A stretch of DNA of 64,000 nucleotides from Armatimonadota bacterium (lineage in GTDB: Bacteria; Armatimonadota; Zipacnadia; JAUWAU01): positions 124,001-188,000 of the forward strand of contig JAUWAU010000010.1 in the NCBI GenBank assembly GCA_030601885.1. The letters are read 5' to 3'. Positions 1 to 9,282 of this stretch are shown here, piece by piece; position 1 is the stretch's first letter; each line of letters opens with the position of its first letter. The notes below the pieces were generated by a model that did no database searches, was not told where the DNA came from, and saw only the letters and a list, made by a program, of their open reading frames with translations. A program made the position numbers and the translations under genes.

Positions 1-2
1 TC

Positions 3-71
3 GTTGAGTATGGGTTCTATGGGGTGAAGGTGGCGGATGGGGCGCCGGTCGAGGTGACGATCGAGTGGTAG
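3..71 (+). CDS. C-terminal end of a CDS entering from the left edge
   Basis: An open frame runs from the window edge to a TAG at 69-71 and encodes 22 residues (VEYGFYGVKVADGAPVEVTI then EW). The alternating hydrophobic and polar pattern suits the last strands of a beta-sandwich domain, as found at the end of many secreted carbohydrate-active proteins. Too little is present to name the family. The stop codon lies inside a perfect palindrome shared with the stop codon of the convergent gene at 93-1196. Confidence 0.55.
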   Translation, partial: VEYGFYGVKVADGAPVEVTIEW

Positions 72-96
72 GGGCGACCCGGCGGCTCGCCCCTAC
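68..96. repeat. Intergenic palindrome (TAGGGGCGA family) supplying two stop codons
   Basis: GTAGGGGCGA (68-77) and TCGCCCCTAC (87-96) form a perfect 10-bp stem with a 9-nt loop. The TAG at 69-71 ends the + strand gene and the TAG read at 95-93 ends the - strand gene. A relative lies at 37934-37958, again overlapping a TAG stop. There is no U-tract, so this is a dispersed palindrome that could still act as a bidirectional 3' structure. Confidence 0.8.
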
Positions 97-1196
97 TCGG
101 AGGATCCGACGAACCCCTCGCCCCAGAAGACGGGTCGGTAGTTGCGCTCGGTGACCCACTCGAGGGCGGCGATGACCTTGCGCTGCACGTCCGGCTGGTA
201 GTTGCGCGGGAGATCGGGGCGGAAGTACTGCTCGTGGATGAGCAGCTCCATGAGCTCGGACTGGTGGGCGTTCTGGGCCACGGCGTCCAGGTGTGGCCGG
301 ACGCTTGCGAGCCGGAGGTTGTTCACCACAGCGTCGCAGCGGACGAAGATGAAGCCCTCGTCGAGGTCCTTCCAGTAGTCGCGTGCGCCGAGACGGCGCG
401 CCTTCTCCGGGTCGAGGTAGTAGGCCGTGCGGTAGCCCCCCCTGCGTCTGTTCCAGAAGCCACCGATGAGCCCCTCGATGCCGCGGTCGCGCAGGGCGCG
501 GCAGGCGTCGCGGGGGGCCTCGGCCCAGTGGATGGTGGTGAAGTTGCTGAGCAGCTCCTGGCCGGCGAAGCGGCGGATCTCGTTGGTGACGAGGTCGAAG
601 TCGCGGGCCATCTGCTCGTACGTGGCGTTCTGGTAGATGCGGTCGGGCTTGTCCTGGAGGGCGTGAAAGGTGAGGCGCAGCCAGTCGGCGTTCGCCTGCC
701 ACTCGGGCTTGTAGCGCTCGGGCATCTGGGTCAGATTGAATGCTTCCGTCTGGTAGTAGATGTTGATGTGGATCTTCGCGCCGTACGTCCTGTGCATGCG
801 CCGCCAGAAGGCCATGTACCAGTGGTTGAAGAGAGAGTCATAGCGGTGCCAGGCGAGGTCCTTGAGGAACTGGACGTTGTCGTCGATGGAGAATCGGTAG
901 CGCTTGCGCGAGCCGCGGTCCCAGAGGACGGTGATGGCGTCCTGGTGCTCGCGAGCGCCAAGGCGCGCTTTGGCCACAATGCGGTTCTCGCGCCGGCGCA
1001 GGGGGATGATGCAGCGGAAGCTCTCGCCGGCAAGCGTCGCCTTGCGCCCGTTGACGCGCACGTCGCTGCCCCATGGCGCACAGCCGCGCACCTCAACTGA
1101 GAGGGCGTCGGCACCCTCTCGACCGTCGTGGCGGTTGAGGATGTCGCCGTGGATGGGGTAGTGGATTTGGATGGCCCGTGGCGTGGACTTCCGCAT
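93..1196 (-). CDS. Hypothetical protein, possibly polysaccharide deacetylase-like
   Basis: 367 residues with no signal peptide, starting at an ATG with GGAGG 7 nt upstream. Residues about 25-95 look like a small beta-sandwich (VEVRGCAPWGSDVRVNGRKA). The rest reads like a NodB/deacetylase-type barrel: a FSIDDN strand end near residue 103, a TTIHWAE motif near 222 and LLIHEQYF near 323, which could supply the Asp/His metal ligands. I infer a cytosolic carbohydrate deacetylase-like or related TIM-barrel enzyme; no canonical complete motif is seen. It lies downstream of the large secreted protein at 1346-5056 on the same strand, so co-transcription is possible across a 149-bp gap that contains a hairpin. 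Confidence 0.45.
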   Translation of the reverse strand: MRKSTPRAIQIHYPIHGDILNRHDGREGADALSVEVRGCAPWGSDVRVNGRKATLAGESFRCIIPLRRRENRIVAKARLGAREHQDAITVLWDRGSRKRYRFSIDDNVQFLKDLAWHRYDSLFNHWYMAFWRRMHRTYGAKIHINIYYQTEAFNLTQMPERYKPEWQANADWLRLTFHALQDKPDRIYQNATYEQMARDFDLVTNEIRRFAGQELLSNFTTIHWAEAPRDACRALRDRGIEGLIGGFWNRRRGGYRTAYYLDPEKARRLGARDYWKDLDEGFIFVRCDAVVNNLRLASVRPHLDAVAQNAHQSELMELLIHEQYFRPDLPRNYQPDVQRKVIAALEWVTERNYRPVFWGEGFVGSSE

Positions 1197-1267
1197 GGTT
1201 CTTCCTCCGCAAACGAGTTAGGCATGAGGCAATGGCGCGCCCCGAAAGGATGAAGATGCGTTCTGGC

Positions 1268-1300
1268 TGTAGCCCGCCGGAGCGAGCCGCTCCGGCTACA
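1268..1300. repeat. Intergenic hairpin, GTAGCCGGAGC family
   Basis: CGGAGCG-AGC-CGCTCCG (1278-1294) is a 7-bp stem flanked by TGTAGC (1268-1273) and GCTACA (1295-1300), giving a two-part stem with a 4-nt bulge. The same core with a GCT loop occurs at 31203-31221. It lies between two co-oriented genes and has no U-tract, so I call it a dispersed palindromic repeat, not a terminator. Confidence 0.7.
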
Positions 1301-1345
1301 AAGGGTGAGGCGACGGGTTGAATCTTCAAAGCGGACGGTCCGGCG

Positions 1346-4300
1346 TCATTTGCTCTCCTTGATGAGGAAGCTCGTCGTGCCCTCGGGCTTCCAGCCCAGG
1401 TCGTTGGTGATGACGAAGCGCTCGAATTCGACGAGGGCCTTGCCCGAGCGCTTGAGCGTCAGCGTGTGAGCGCCCGCGCTCGCGCTGAAGGCCATCGGGT
1501 CGGCGGGCTCGGAGAGTCCCGGACGCAGACAGCTCCAGAGCCAGGTGTCGAGCACCGGGCCGCCGTGCCCGACGCAGATGTAGTCCAGGTTGAGCGATCG
1601 CGAGGCGATGCGCTCCCCGTCAAGGCGCACCTCGACGGACGCTCCTGTCTGGCCATCGAGGCTCTTGAGCTTGCCCCAGACGATGAACTCCCCGTCCGTC
1701 GGCATCGCGAACCGCAAGGTCGCCTCGTCGGCATCTTTCCAGTCCCACTTCTCGTCAAGCTCGACGAAGACGCGTGGCTCGAGGCGCTCAGTGACGGCAC
1801 TAACGACTGCGCTCGGCGAGCTCTCATTGCCGCGCCTGTCCACGGCAGTGACCCGGTAGAAGTACTCGGAGCCCGCATTCAGGCCCCAGTCAACGAGGTG
1901 CGGCGCTGAGGGAGAGCCGATGAGGCGCTCCTGCGCGGGCTCGAAGTCGGCGGAGCGCCCCGACTCGGAGAGGTCGTGGGCGCAGTAGACGTTGTAGTGA
2001 TGGAAGTCCGGTTCGCGCGCCGCCCGCCAGGAGACGCGGATGGCGTACCGGCCCTCCGCCGTCCCCGTAACTCCCGCCACTGGCGCGGGCGCTGTCGAGT
2101 CCAGCCCGCCGAGCCCGGTGGGTTGGAACGCCGACGCCGTCGTGAGGCAGAGCTTGTCCACGGAGATGCCTCCCGCTGAGGCGGTGACCTGCACAGCATG
2201 GTCGCCGGCGGAGAGGGCGACGGTCGCGGGCTTGTCGCCTTCGCCGACGACGGGAAGCCATGCCCATCCGGTCTTGCCGACGGCGCACACGCCGACGGGC
2301 TTGTCGTCGATGGCGACCTCGATGGCGCCCCCGGCCACGCGTCCCCGGGCGCGGAGGTGCACCAACCACTGGCCGTCTCGTGCCGCGCGAACCGGCACGA
2401 TCACGCCATCCTCGGCCGGCATCGGGTCGCCGAGGGTGAGGGCGTACAGTCCTGACGCGCGGGGATCGAATAGCTCATTGGCGGGCTTTGCGTACGTGCC
2501 GTGCTCTGCCTCGAAGTAGTGGCACACGTCTCCCGGCCACGTCGGATAGCCGCAGACCTCCACGGATGGCATGCCCTCCAGCCCACAGCGCTCGACGGCA
2601 GTCACCGTGTAATACCCAGGCGACACGCTTCGAGGCGGGGCAACGAAACTCGTCTTGCTCAGCAGCTCCCGCGTGACCTGTGCTCCCGGCCGCCCTGAGG
2701 CATTGCTCACGTAGACCCGGTACCCGGCGATCTCGCTGTGATGCTCGGGCGGCTGCCAGCTCAGGTGGACGACGCCATCGCGTGCCTCGGCCCGCAGGTC
2801 GCGCGGGGCGCCGGGCAACTGCATTATGAGGTTGTAGAACTCGATGTCGTGCAGCATGTTCGAGGCGTACGCCAGCTTCGTGCCGTCGGCGCTCATCTGG
2901 GGGTGCGCCTCGGCCCAGTAGGTGCTCTTATCGAGGCGGGAGTTGTGGGCGCCGAGGCGCTGGACGAAGTCGCGGCCGTCGGCGGCGATGCGCACCAGAT
3001 ATCTGCCGGAGCTCGCGGCCCACCAGTCTGGGCTCGTCCGCCAGGTGTTGTGCGTCGTACTCGCGCCGCCGATCACCCGCGTCTCGGAGCCGTCCCAGCG
3101 GATTATGCGAGCCGTGCCGCTGGCGGTGACCCACTCGCCGTCAGGGCTGTGGGCGCGATGGGACCAGTGCGGATCGGCGACCTTCTTCAGCGTGCCGTCG
3201 GGCCACATCATGTAGGCGCCGCTGCGACCGGTCTCGCGGGCCCACTCGTAGTTGAATTCCACCGAGTAGTCGGGGCGCTTGCTGAACCAGAGCTGATGGA
3301 TCTGGTGTTTCGGGTCGAGGCGCACTACGTCCCGGCCGTCGCGTCCCACCAGCCAGATGAGGCTCGTGCGGCCGTACTGTTGGCCGGCGTCGGGAATGGA
3401 CTCTTTGATGAGCAGGTACTTGCCGTCCTGGCTCATGGGCCAAAGGCCAGTACTCCCCTGGAATTGCTTCAGGACCGTTGACCTGCCCGTTGTGACATCG
3501 ACCCAGGCGAGCTCGGTCCCTCCGCCGTCACGCGAGCGGCGGTAGAAGAGGCGCCGCGGGTCGAGGCGGTCCCACTGGTAGCCGCTGTAATACTCCGGGG
3601 TTTTGCGCCACGACGAGCCGTCGGCAGGCATGAGCACGGTGCCTCTGCCTACCTGGCCCGTGTTGAGGCACAGGAGGCTGCCGTCGGCGTTCCAGGGGCT
3701 GGCCTCCATGTAGAAGTGCCGCGTGCTCTTGCCGTCCGCCGAGCGGGTCAGGAGCCAGATCTCCGCGCCCGTGCCCGTGTCGTGGAAGATGACCCGGTCG
3801 GAGTCGTACCGCCCGGATTCATCCTGGAGCAGCGCATACGGCTTGAACCGGGAGCGGGAGGCGAGCTCCTCGAGCCGGTGGTACCGGTGCGGCACCGGGA
3901 GCACCACCGGCGATACCTGGATGTCGTTGCGCCGCACCAGTCGCATATCATCAATCCAGAGCACGCCCTTGACCTGGCTGAGCTGCATGCCGACCGTCAT
4001 CTGCTCGATGCCGGGGCGGACCTCAATCTGCACCGAGCGGCGCTCCCAGCCATCCGTCGGGAGCTGGATGGTGCTGTGCTTTCCACCATCCTCGCCGATC
4101 AGCCGCCAGCGCATCACAAACTGCCGGTCGCACTTGACGAGGGCCGAGTACTCGTAGGTCGAGGCCCTCTGCACCGGATACGGCGCACTGTGGAGCTGCG
4201 GGTACCATTCGAAGTCGTCGAACTTCTCGTAGCGGATGCAGCGGGTGCCCTCGGGCGAGTCGCCTGAGTCCAGCTCCATCTTCCCCTTCCCGTGCTCGGG

Positions 4301-5056
4301 TCGGTAGCTGAAGGTCCAGCCCGGCGGGCGGGCGTTGGCGTCGGGCTTTTGCTCGAAGCCGCCGTTGGCGAGCACGCTGCCATCGCCGAAGACGAGATAG
4401 GCGAAGACCGTCTCATTGTGAAAGCTGCCGGTGGGGTTGTCGGGCCACATGCTATTGTGGTAGCCCTCCGCGATGCGGCCGATCCTGATGCGCCACACGT
4501 GGCCCCGCGGGGGGCGAGCATCGCGCTCGAAGGCTGCCCAGGGAATCGCCACCTCGGCGGTCCAACCGCCCACCCGGCTGCTGGCCGCGTGCTGCCACTC
4601 GGGGTCCCAGGCTCTTCTCTCCTCGGCCGATAGGTCCGGATCCGAGATCGAGTCGGCGATGGATCCGGCGGCGTTCATGCAGAGGCGATGCCATTGCCCT
4701 TCGATAGGCACAGCGGAGATGAAAACCTCGAAGGAGTCGTCCTCAAATGTTCGGCCATCGCGCTCGCGCGGCTCCGCTTTGGGCTCGCGGTCCTGGGCGC
4801 ATCGCAGCTCAAGGCCCAGATACAGTGCCCGGGGCCCGGCAACGACCCGAACTGTGGTTGGGTTCCCGGCGGGTCGCCTGGAGACCCCGGTCTCCGTGAG
4901 AACCGGCGGCGCCGGCGCAAGCGCCCATGCGGGATCGTCAAGGTTGCCGTCTATTTGTGGCTCCTGCTCGACGAAGGGACACACGTACTCGACCGGCTCC
5001 GCCGCCTGGACGGCGGAGGTGAGCATCAGGGAGACCACGGCGAAGCGCAGGTGCAT
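1346..5056 (-). CDS. Secreted multidomain protein: CBM9-like, CBM, beta-propeller, two FN3 modules
   Basis: 1,236 residues. The ATG at 5056 is chosen over one 18 nt upstream because GAGG lies 8 nt before it and a signal peptide follows directly (cleavage near AVQA-AEP). Domain order: CBM9/DOMON-like (about 22-230, PQIDGNLDDPAW and DDSFEVFIS); CenC-type jelly roll (240-385); a beta-propeller resembling oligogalacturonate lyase/TolB repeats (about 400-755, ASPWNADGSLLCLNTG); FN3 (760-850); a further beta-sandwich (860-1000); FN3 (1010-1110); C-terminal beta-sandwich. This suggests a periplasmic or surface glycan-binding protein with a possible PL22-like lyase or sensor core; catalytic residues could not be assigned. 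It is divergent from 5225-9271, which has the same kind of N-terminal module. Confidence 0.75.
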   Translation of the reverse strand: MHLRFAVVSLMLTSAVQAAEPVEYVCPFVEQEPQIDGNLDDPAWALAPAPPVLTETGVSRRPAGNPTTVRVVAGPRALYLGLELRCAQDREPKAEPRERDGRTFEDDSFEVFISAVPIEGQWHRLCMNAAGSIADSISDPDLSAEERRAWDPEWQHAASSRVGGWTAEVAIPWAAFERDARPPRGHVWRIRIGRIAEGYHNSMWPDNPTGSFHNETVFAYLVFGDGSVLANGGFEQKPDANARPPGWTFSYRPEHGKGKMELDSGDSPEGTRCIRYEKFDDFEWYPQLHSAPYPVQRASTYEYSALVKCDRQFVMRWRLIGEDGGKHSTIQLPTDGWERRSVQIEVRPGIEQMTVGMQLSQVKGVLWIDDMRLVRRNDIQVSPVVLPVPHRYHRLEELASRSRFKPYALLQDESGRYDSDRVIFHDTGTGAEIWLLTRSADGKSTRHFYMEASPWNADGSLLCLNTGQVGRGTVLMPADGSSWRKTPEYYSGYQWDRLDPRRLFYRRSRDGGGTELAWVDVTTGRSTVLKQFQGSTGLWPMSQDGKYLLIKESIPDAGQQYGRTSLIWLVGRDGRDVVRLDPKHQIHQLWFSKRPDYSVEFNYEWARETGRSGAYMMWPDGTLKKVADPHWSHRAHSPDGEWVTASGTARIIRWDGSETRVIGGASTTHNTWRTSPDWWAASSGRYLVRIAADGRDFVQRLGAHNSRLDKSTYWAEAHPQMSADGTKLAYASNMLHDIEFYNLIMQLPGAPRDLRAEARDGVVHLSWQPPEHHSEIAGYRVYVSNASGRPGAQVTRELLSKTSFVAPPRSVSPGYYTVTAVERCGLEGMPSVEVCGYPTWPGDVCHYFEAEHGTYAKPANELFDPRASGLYALTLGDPMPAEDGVIVPVRAARDGQWLVHLRARGRVAGGAIEVAIDDKPVGVCAVGKTGWAWLPVVGEGDKPATVALSAGDHAVQVTASAGGISVDKLCLTTASAFQPTGLGGLDSTAPAPVAGVTGTAEGRYAIRVSWRAAREPDFHHYNVYCAHDLSESGRSADFEPAQERLIGSPSAPHLVDWGLNAGSEYFYRVTAVDRRGNESSPSAVVSAVTERLEPRVFVELDEKWDWKDADEATLRFAMPTDGEFIVWGKLKSLDGQTGASVEVRLDGERIASRSLNLDYICVGHGGPVLDTWLWSCLRPGLSEPADPMAFSASAGAHTLTLKRSGKALVEFERFVITNDLGWKPEGTTSFLIKESK

Positions 5057-5224
5057 AGTTGCATACCTCGGCATCGAAGATAGGCGCGTGATTCGCTGTC
5101 GGATAGTTCGTTGCCTGGGCGCGTAGGCCTTTCGAGTCGCTGCGTTGCCGAAGAGGCCTCGTCAGTCTAGCAGCGAAATCGGGTGCATTCGACGAACGTG
5201 GAATAGGAATCGAGGTGCTGTGCA

Positions 5225-8200
5225 GTGCCGCGTCTGATGGGACTGTGTCTCGCGCTTCTGGTGTTCATCCCCTTCCCTGCTTTCTGCCAGACGGACTGGT
5301 CGGAGCATCCGGACGAGGTCGGGTGCCCGCGGGTCGATACGAAGCCGACGCTCGACGGCAGGCTGGACGATCCCTGCTGGGGTGCGGCGGCGGTGATCGA
5401 TCGGTTCAGTCGGCCGCTGTCCACGGAGGCACCCGAGAAGCCGGTGCGGGCACTCGTGTGCTTCGACGATGAGGCGCTGTACGTGGGGGTGGTATGCTCC
5501 GAGCCACAGCCCGAGCGGATCAAGACCGGTGCGGCCGACGGGGGCACGGATGTGTGGAAGGACGATTGCGTAGAGGTGTTTGTCCGCACCACCGACAGCG
5601 GCCTCGAGTTCGACCAGTTCATCCTCAACGCCGCCGGCGCCCGTCAGAGCAACCGTGTGCGAGTAGGCACGCGCACGGAGTGGCGCCCGATGTGGCGTGG
5701 GGCGGCGCGCATAGGCAAAGACGCGTGGACCGCGGAGATCGTCGTTCCGTTCTCCGACCTGGGGATCGAGACTCCTACCGACGGCTACATGGCCGAGCTG
5801 AAACTCGGTCGTGAGGATCACACGACGCCGGCAGGCAGGCTGTCGGTCTGGCCGCCCCGAGCGCCGTACGGTGGGAACGAGAACTATGGCAGGCTGTATT
5901 TCGGCAATGCCAACCTGCTCGCCAATCCTGACATGTCGCGTCAGGAGGGCGGAGATGTTGTCGCCTGGAGCTTTGACGAGAAGGACCGACCGTCGTTCTC
6001 GTCGGTCAGAGACGGCGAGAGGCAGGTCATCAGGTGGCGGACGCCAGGACGCTACTCCACCACATCGCAGAGCCTGCGCCTCAAACCAAACAGCACGTAC
6101 CGCCTGCGCGCCCTCCTGCGCGGGACCGCCGGTGTGTACCTCCGGGCCCGCACGTCAGAGCGCAAGGGCTCCGTGAGCCGGCGTTTTGACGTGCAGACGA
6201 AGCCCAGCGAGGAGTACGTGCCGTACGATGTGGCCTTCCCGACGGGCGAGGAGGGCACCACCCTCATCATCATCGGCAATACGGAAGGGCTTGGCGTGGG
6301 CGAGGTCTCCATCGCCGGGCTCCAGGTGGTCCGAGCGGTAGGCCATCAGGACGCGGGCCCGCCGATCCCGCTGGCTCCGGGCCGGATGCTGTATCTCACA
6401 GACGTGCCCGTGGCCGACTGCCGCGCGCTGCGGGGCTTCGTGGGCGGGCCGGTGGACGGCCGGCTCGACTCGTACGCCTGGAACGGAGCGACGTGGGAAT
6501 ACGGTATGCGCGGCGCCGGCTCGGGGGTGTACTACACGTTCAACAACGGCGATGGGCTCCACGTCAAGCTAGCAGATAAGAGCGGAGTGGATGCCGTTCA
6601 GATCCGGAACGGCGCTCGGGTAAAGCTGTACCGCGACTGCACCTCGTACTTCGAGCCGGGCGAGGGTGTGCTCGTGTGGGACTTCCCTACGGGCGCAAAG
6701 AACTCGCGGGCGCTCTTCGAGCCGCGCGTAATGTCCGACAGCTTCAGCTTCTTTGAGCTCAAGGACGGCTACATCGCGGACGTCTCGTTCCTGCGCATCG
6801 GCGAGGAGGGCGTCTCGCTGCCGGAGCCCGCTTCCCTGGTAGCAACAGCACCGACCGAAGCTCCCGACATTGCGCCGTTCGTGAGCAGGCGCTTCGGGGA
6901 GGACGAGCAGGCCACGTTCGCGCTGGAGCCGGGTGGACGAGCGATGCAACTCCAGGCCAAGGAGCGTGAATTCCTGCACTTCGTGACGGATCCGCTCCCG
7001 GACGAGCTGCCACTTCTGGCGGTCGGCGTGCGTCTAAGGCTCCCAGGCGCTCCGACTGGGCTTCCCATCTCGGTACGCGTCCAGGACCCGTTCAACCCGC
7101 GGATCGAGCTCATGGGCGCTGACGTTGCGGCGGAGGCGGGCGGCGATCTGCACGTGGTGCTGGACCACCGGGATCAGATCGTGCCGGGGGGGAAGCGCGT
7201 ATGGGTGTCCGTGCAGCTCGGCGCGCCGGCGACCATCGAATCTGTTCAGGTCGAGCTATATGCGGGAACCCGACAGCAGGCGCTGCCGGAGGCGCTCGCC
7301 TACCGCAAGCTCATCCTCAAGGGAGTATTCGGCGCGCTGAGCGAGCCGCGGCCGTGGACCGGATTCCGCAGGCGGGACATGGATCTGGACGCATGGGCCA
7401 GGACGCGCGACATCGGGCCGCTGGTGGTCGAGCTTGTCCGCTGCGCGGAGTTCTGCGCCCAGCTCGGGCCGAACGACCACGTGGCGCGGCAGTACCACAC
7501 ATGGCTCTGGCGAACCGCGGACCTCGACCCTTACGAGCCCGAGATCGACGATGTCCCCGGCGCGCCGGAGTGGGCCGTGGTCGCGCGGCAGGCGTGGCTG
7601 ACGGCGCGCGAAGTGCCGAGGTGGTGGCTGGAGAACCGCGTGGTGCCGACCGGGGAATTCGGCGGTCGCATCGGCGACGACAGCGACATGTACCAGAACT
7701 ACGCCAACTTCCCCATGATCTCCGACGATTCCGTGTCGCGGCAGCTCACGGGGGCCGCCGCGAGCCTGGCGGAGCTGGCCGAAGAGGACACGCTCGAAGA
7801 GGGCCTCAACAAGCGCACGATGGACCCGCTGCACGCCTACGAGGAGGGCGTCAACCACGAGGCGGTCATGGTGCTCTGGGACTACGGCGATCCCGTATAT
7901 CTGGAGCGCTGCATGATCGCCTCGCGCTCGATGCCGGCGGTGACGGTGATGACGCCGAGGGGACATCGGCACTTCAAGTCGCAGGAGCTGGGCGCCGAGG
8001 ACCTGCGCATCGACCGACCCACGGACACAGATGGCCACGCCCACCCGCTCATGCTTCATCCCTGCTTCGAGGTGGCCTGGTACAACCGGAGCCCGCGCCT
8101 CGTCCGGTTCCTGCGCGAATGGGCCGACGGTTGGCTGGAGCATCAGCAGCCCGGCGATTACGCCACCGGCGTCGAGGTCGCCACCGAGAAGGCCACCGAC

Positions 8201-9271
8201 AGGAGACAGACGCGGCCGCTGTACGGCGGCTACGGAGGGCAGGCGTCAGCCTTCATGTTCCTGTACTTCGTCACCGGCGACGCCAAGTACCTGCGGCCGT
8301 TCATGGACTTCTATGCCAAAGGCGAAGCGCCCCAGCGGGCCGATCGCTCGCTGCCGGAACTGTATCATTCAGGCGCACTCGATGGCGTGGGCGATGCCTT
8401 GCCCCGGCTCGCAGAGCGGCACTCGATTCTCAGGACCCTGGTGAGCGGCGACAAAGGGCCGATGATCGAGGCGCTCAAGGGGGACATCGCCGAGGTGCAG
8501 CGATTCAAGTACATGTACACGGAGGCGGAGCAGTTCACGGACCGCATCTTCCTGCGGGCCATCAATAACGCCGCTCTGTGCTACACCGGCGGCTATGCCA
8601 CGCGAAACAAGTACGACCATCACTACGCCTGCAGTTGGGAGGGCCTCGGGACGGATTTCGCGGCCCTTGTCCTCATCGCCCGCCCCGACCACTTCAAGGC
8701 CATCGTCTACAGCTTCGCCGCCGCGCCACTTGAGGGGCGCCTCCGTCTCTGGACGCTCGACCACGGTACCTATCGCTTCTCTGTCGGCCCGGACACCGAC
8801 GGCGACGATATCGCTGACTCGGTTGCTGCTCAGCGCGAGGTCGAGGTGATGCGTGCGACGGCCATTCCCATCACGCTATCACCGCGCCAGACGACGGTGA
8901 TCGAGCTGCGGCAGACGCGGCGCCTGGAGCCCATATACGGGCGGCCCGACCTGGCCCTCTCGCCGCTGGATACGAGGGTCGAGGGGACGACCGTCAACGG
9001 CGTGCTGCACAACATCGGCTCAGCGGCCGTGGAGCGTTGTGAGCTCGTCCTGCAGAACGCGGCTGGCGAGATAGTGAAGCGCCAGACCCTCGGGCCAGTG
9101 GCGGCGCCCGGGGACCTCACTCCCGTGAGGGTGCAGTTCACCTTTGGCGGCCTGCCGCGAGACGCATCCGGCTGGCGGGTCGCCGTGGATCCGGATGATG
9201 CCATCGCTGAGATCTACGAGGGGAACAACGCGATATCGCTTGCTATGGAGAGGCGGGAGACGGCGGAGTGA
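5225..9271 (+). CDS. Secreted 1,348-residue protein: CBM9-like, CBM, alpha-toroid region, CARDB
   Basis: The start is the GTG at 5225 (GAGG 9 nt upstream); an ATG at 5237 is the alternative. A signal peptide ends near PAFC-QTDW. Residues about 25-235 form a CBM9/DOMON-like module (TLDGRLDDPCWGAAA, DDCVEVFVR); about 235-380 a CenC-like jelly roll; about 700-1190 are helix-rich with repeated aromatic motifs (YQNYANFPMISDDS, EEGVNHEAVMVLWDYGD, TRPLYGGYGGQASAFMFLY), as in an alpha/alpha-toroid hydrolase or lyase; about 1235-1345 match a CARDB adhesion module ending in EIYEGNNAIS. Function is probably binding or degradation of a polysaccharide outside the cytoplasm. No catalytic residue could be assigned with confidence. 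Confidence 0.7.
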   Translation: MPRLMGLCLALLVFIPFPAFCQTDWSEHPDEVGCPRVDTKPTLDGRLDDPCWGAAAVIDRFSRPLSTEAPEKPVRALVCFDDEALYVGVVCSEPQPERIKTGAADGGTDVWKDDCVEVFVRTTDSGLEFDQFILNAAGARQSNRVRVGTRTEWRPMWRGAARIGKDAWTAEIVVPFSDLGIETPTDGYMAELKLGREDHTTPAGRLSVWPPRAPYGGNENYGRLYFGNANLLANPDMSRQEGGDVVAWSFDEKDRPSFSSVRDGERQVIRWRTPGRYSTTSQSLRLKPNSTYRLRALLRGTAGVYLRARTSERKGSVSRRFDVQTKPSEEYVPYDVAFPTGEEGTTLIIIGNTEGLGVGEVSIAGLQVVRAVGHQDAGPPIPLAPGRMLYLTDVPVADCRALRGFVGGPVDGRLDSYAWNGATWEYGMRGAGSGVYYTFNNGDGLHVKLADKSGVDAVQIRNGARVKLYRDCTSYFEPGEGVLVWDFPTGAKNSRALFEPRVMSDSFSFFELKDGYIADVSFLRIGEEGVSLPEPASLVATAPTEAPDIAPFVSRRFGEDEQATFALEPGGRAMQLQAKEREFLHFVTDPLPDELPLLAVGVRLRLPGAPTGLPISVRVQDPFNPRIELMGADVAAEAGGDLHVVLDHRDQIVPGGKRVWVSVQLGAPATIESVQVELYAGTRQQALPEALAYRKLILKGVFGALSEPRPWTGFRRRDMDLDAWARTRDIGPLVVELVRCAEFCAQLGPNDHVARQYHTWLWRTADLDPYEPEIDDVPGAPEWAVVARQAWLTAREVPRWWLENRVVPTGEFGGRIGDDSDMYQNYANFPMISDDSVSRQLTGAAASLAELAEEDTLEEGLNKRTMDPLHAYEEGVNHEAVMVLWDYGDPVYLERCMIASRSMPAVTVMTPRGHRHFKSQELGAEDLRIDRPTDTDGHAHPLMLHPCFEVAWYNRSPRLVRFLREWADGWLEHQQPGDYATGVEVATEKATDRRQTRPLYGGYGGQASAFMFLYFVTGDAKYLRPFMDFYAKGEAPQRADRSLPELYHSGALDGVGDALPRLAERHSILRTLVSGDKGPMIEALKGDIAEVQRFKYMYTEAEQFTDRIFLRAINNAALCYTGGYATRNKYDHHYACSWEGLGTDFAALVLIARPDHFKAIVYSFAAAPLEGRLRLWTLDHGTYRFSVGPDTDGDDIADSVAAQREVEVMRATAIPITLSPRQTTVIELRQTRRLEPIYGRPDLALSPLDTRVEGTTVNGVLHNIGSAAVERCELVLQNAAGEIVKRQTLGPVAAPGDLTPVRVQFTFGGLPRDASGWRVAVDPDDAIAEIYEGNNAISLAMERRETAE

Positions 9272-9282
9272 GTGGGCGGCGT

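Noticed and set aside
234-1100. Long + strand ORF opposite the 93-1196 gene
   Set aside because: Composition is a valine- and leucine-rich antisense of a real gene, with no ribosome site or family motif; such long shadows are expected at this GC content.
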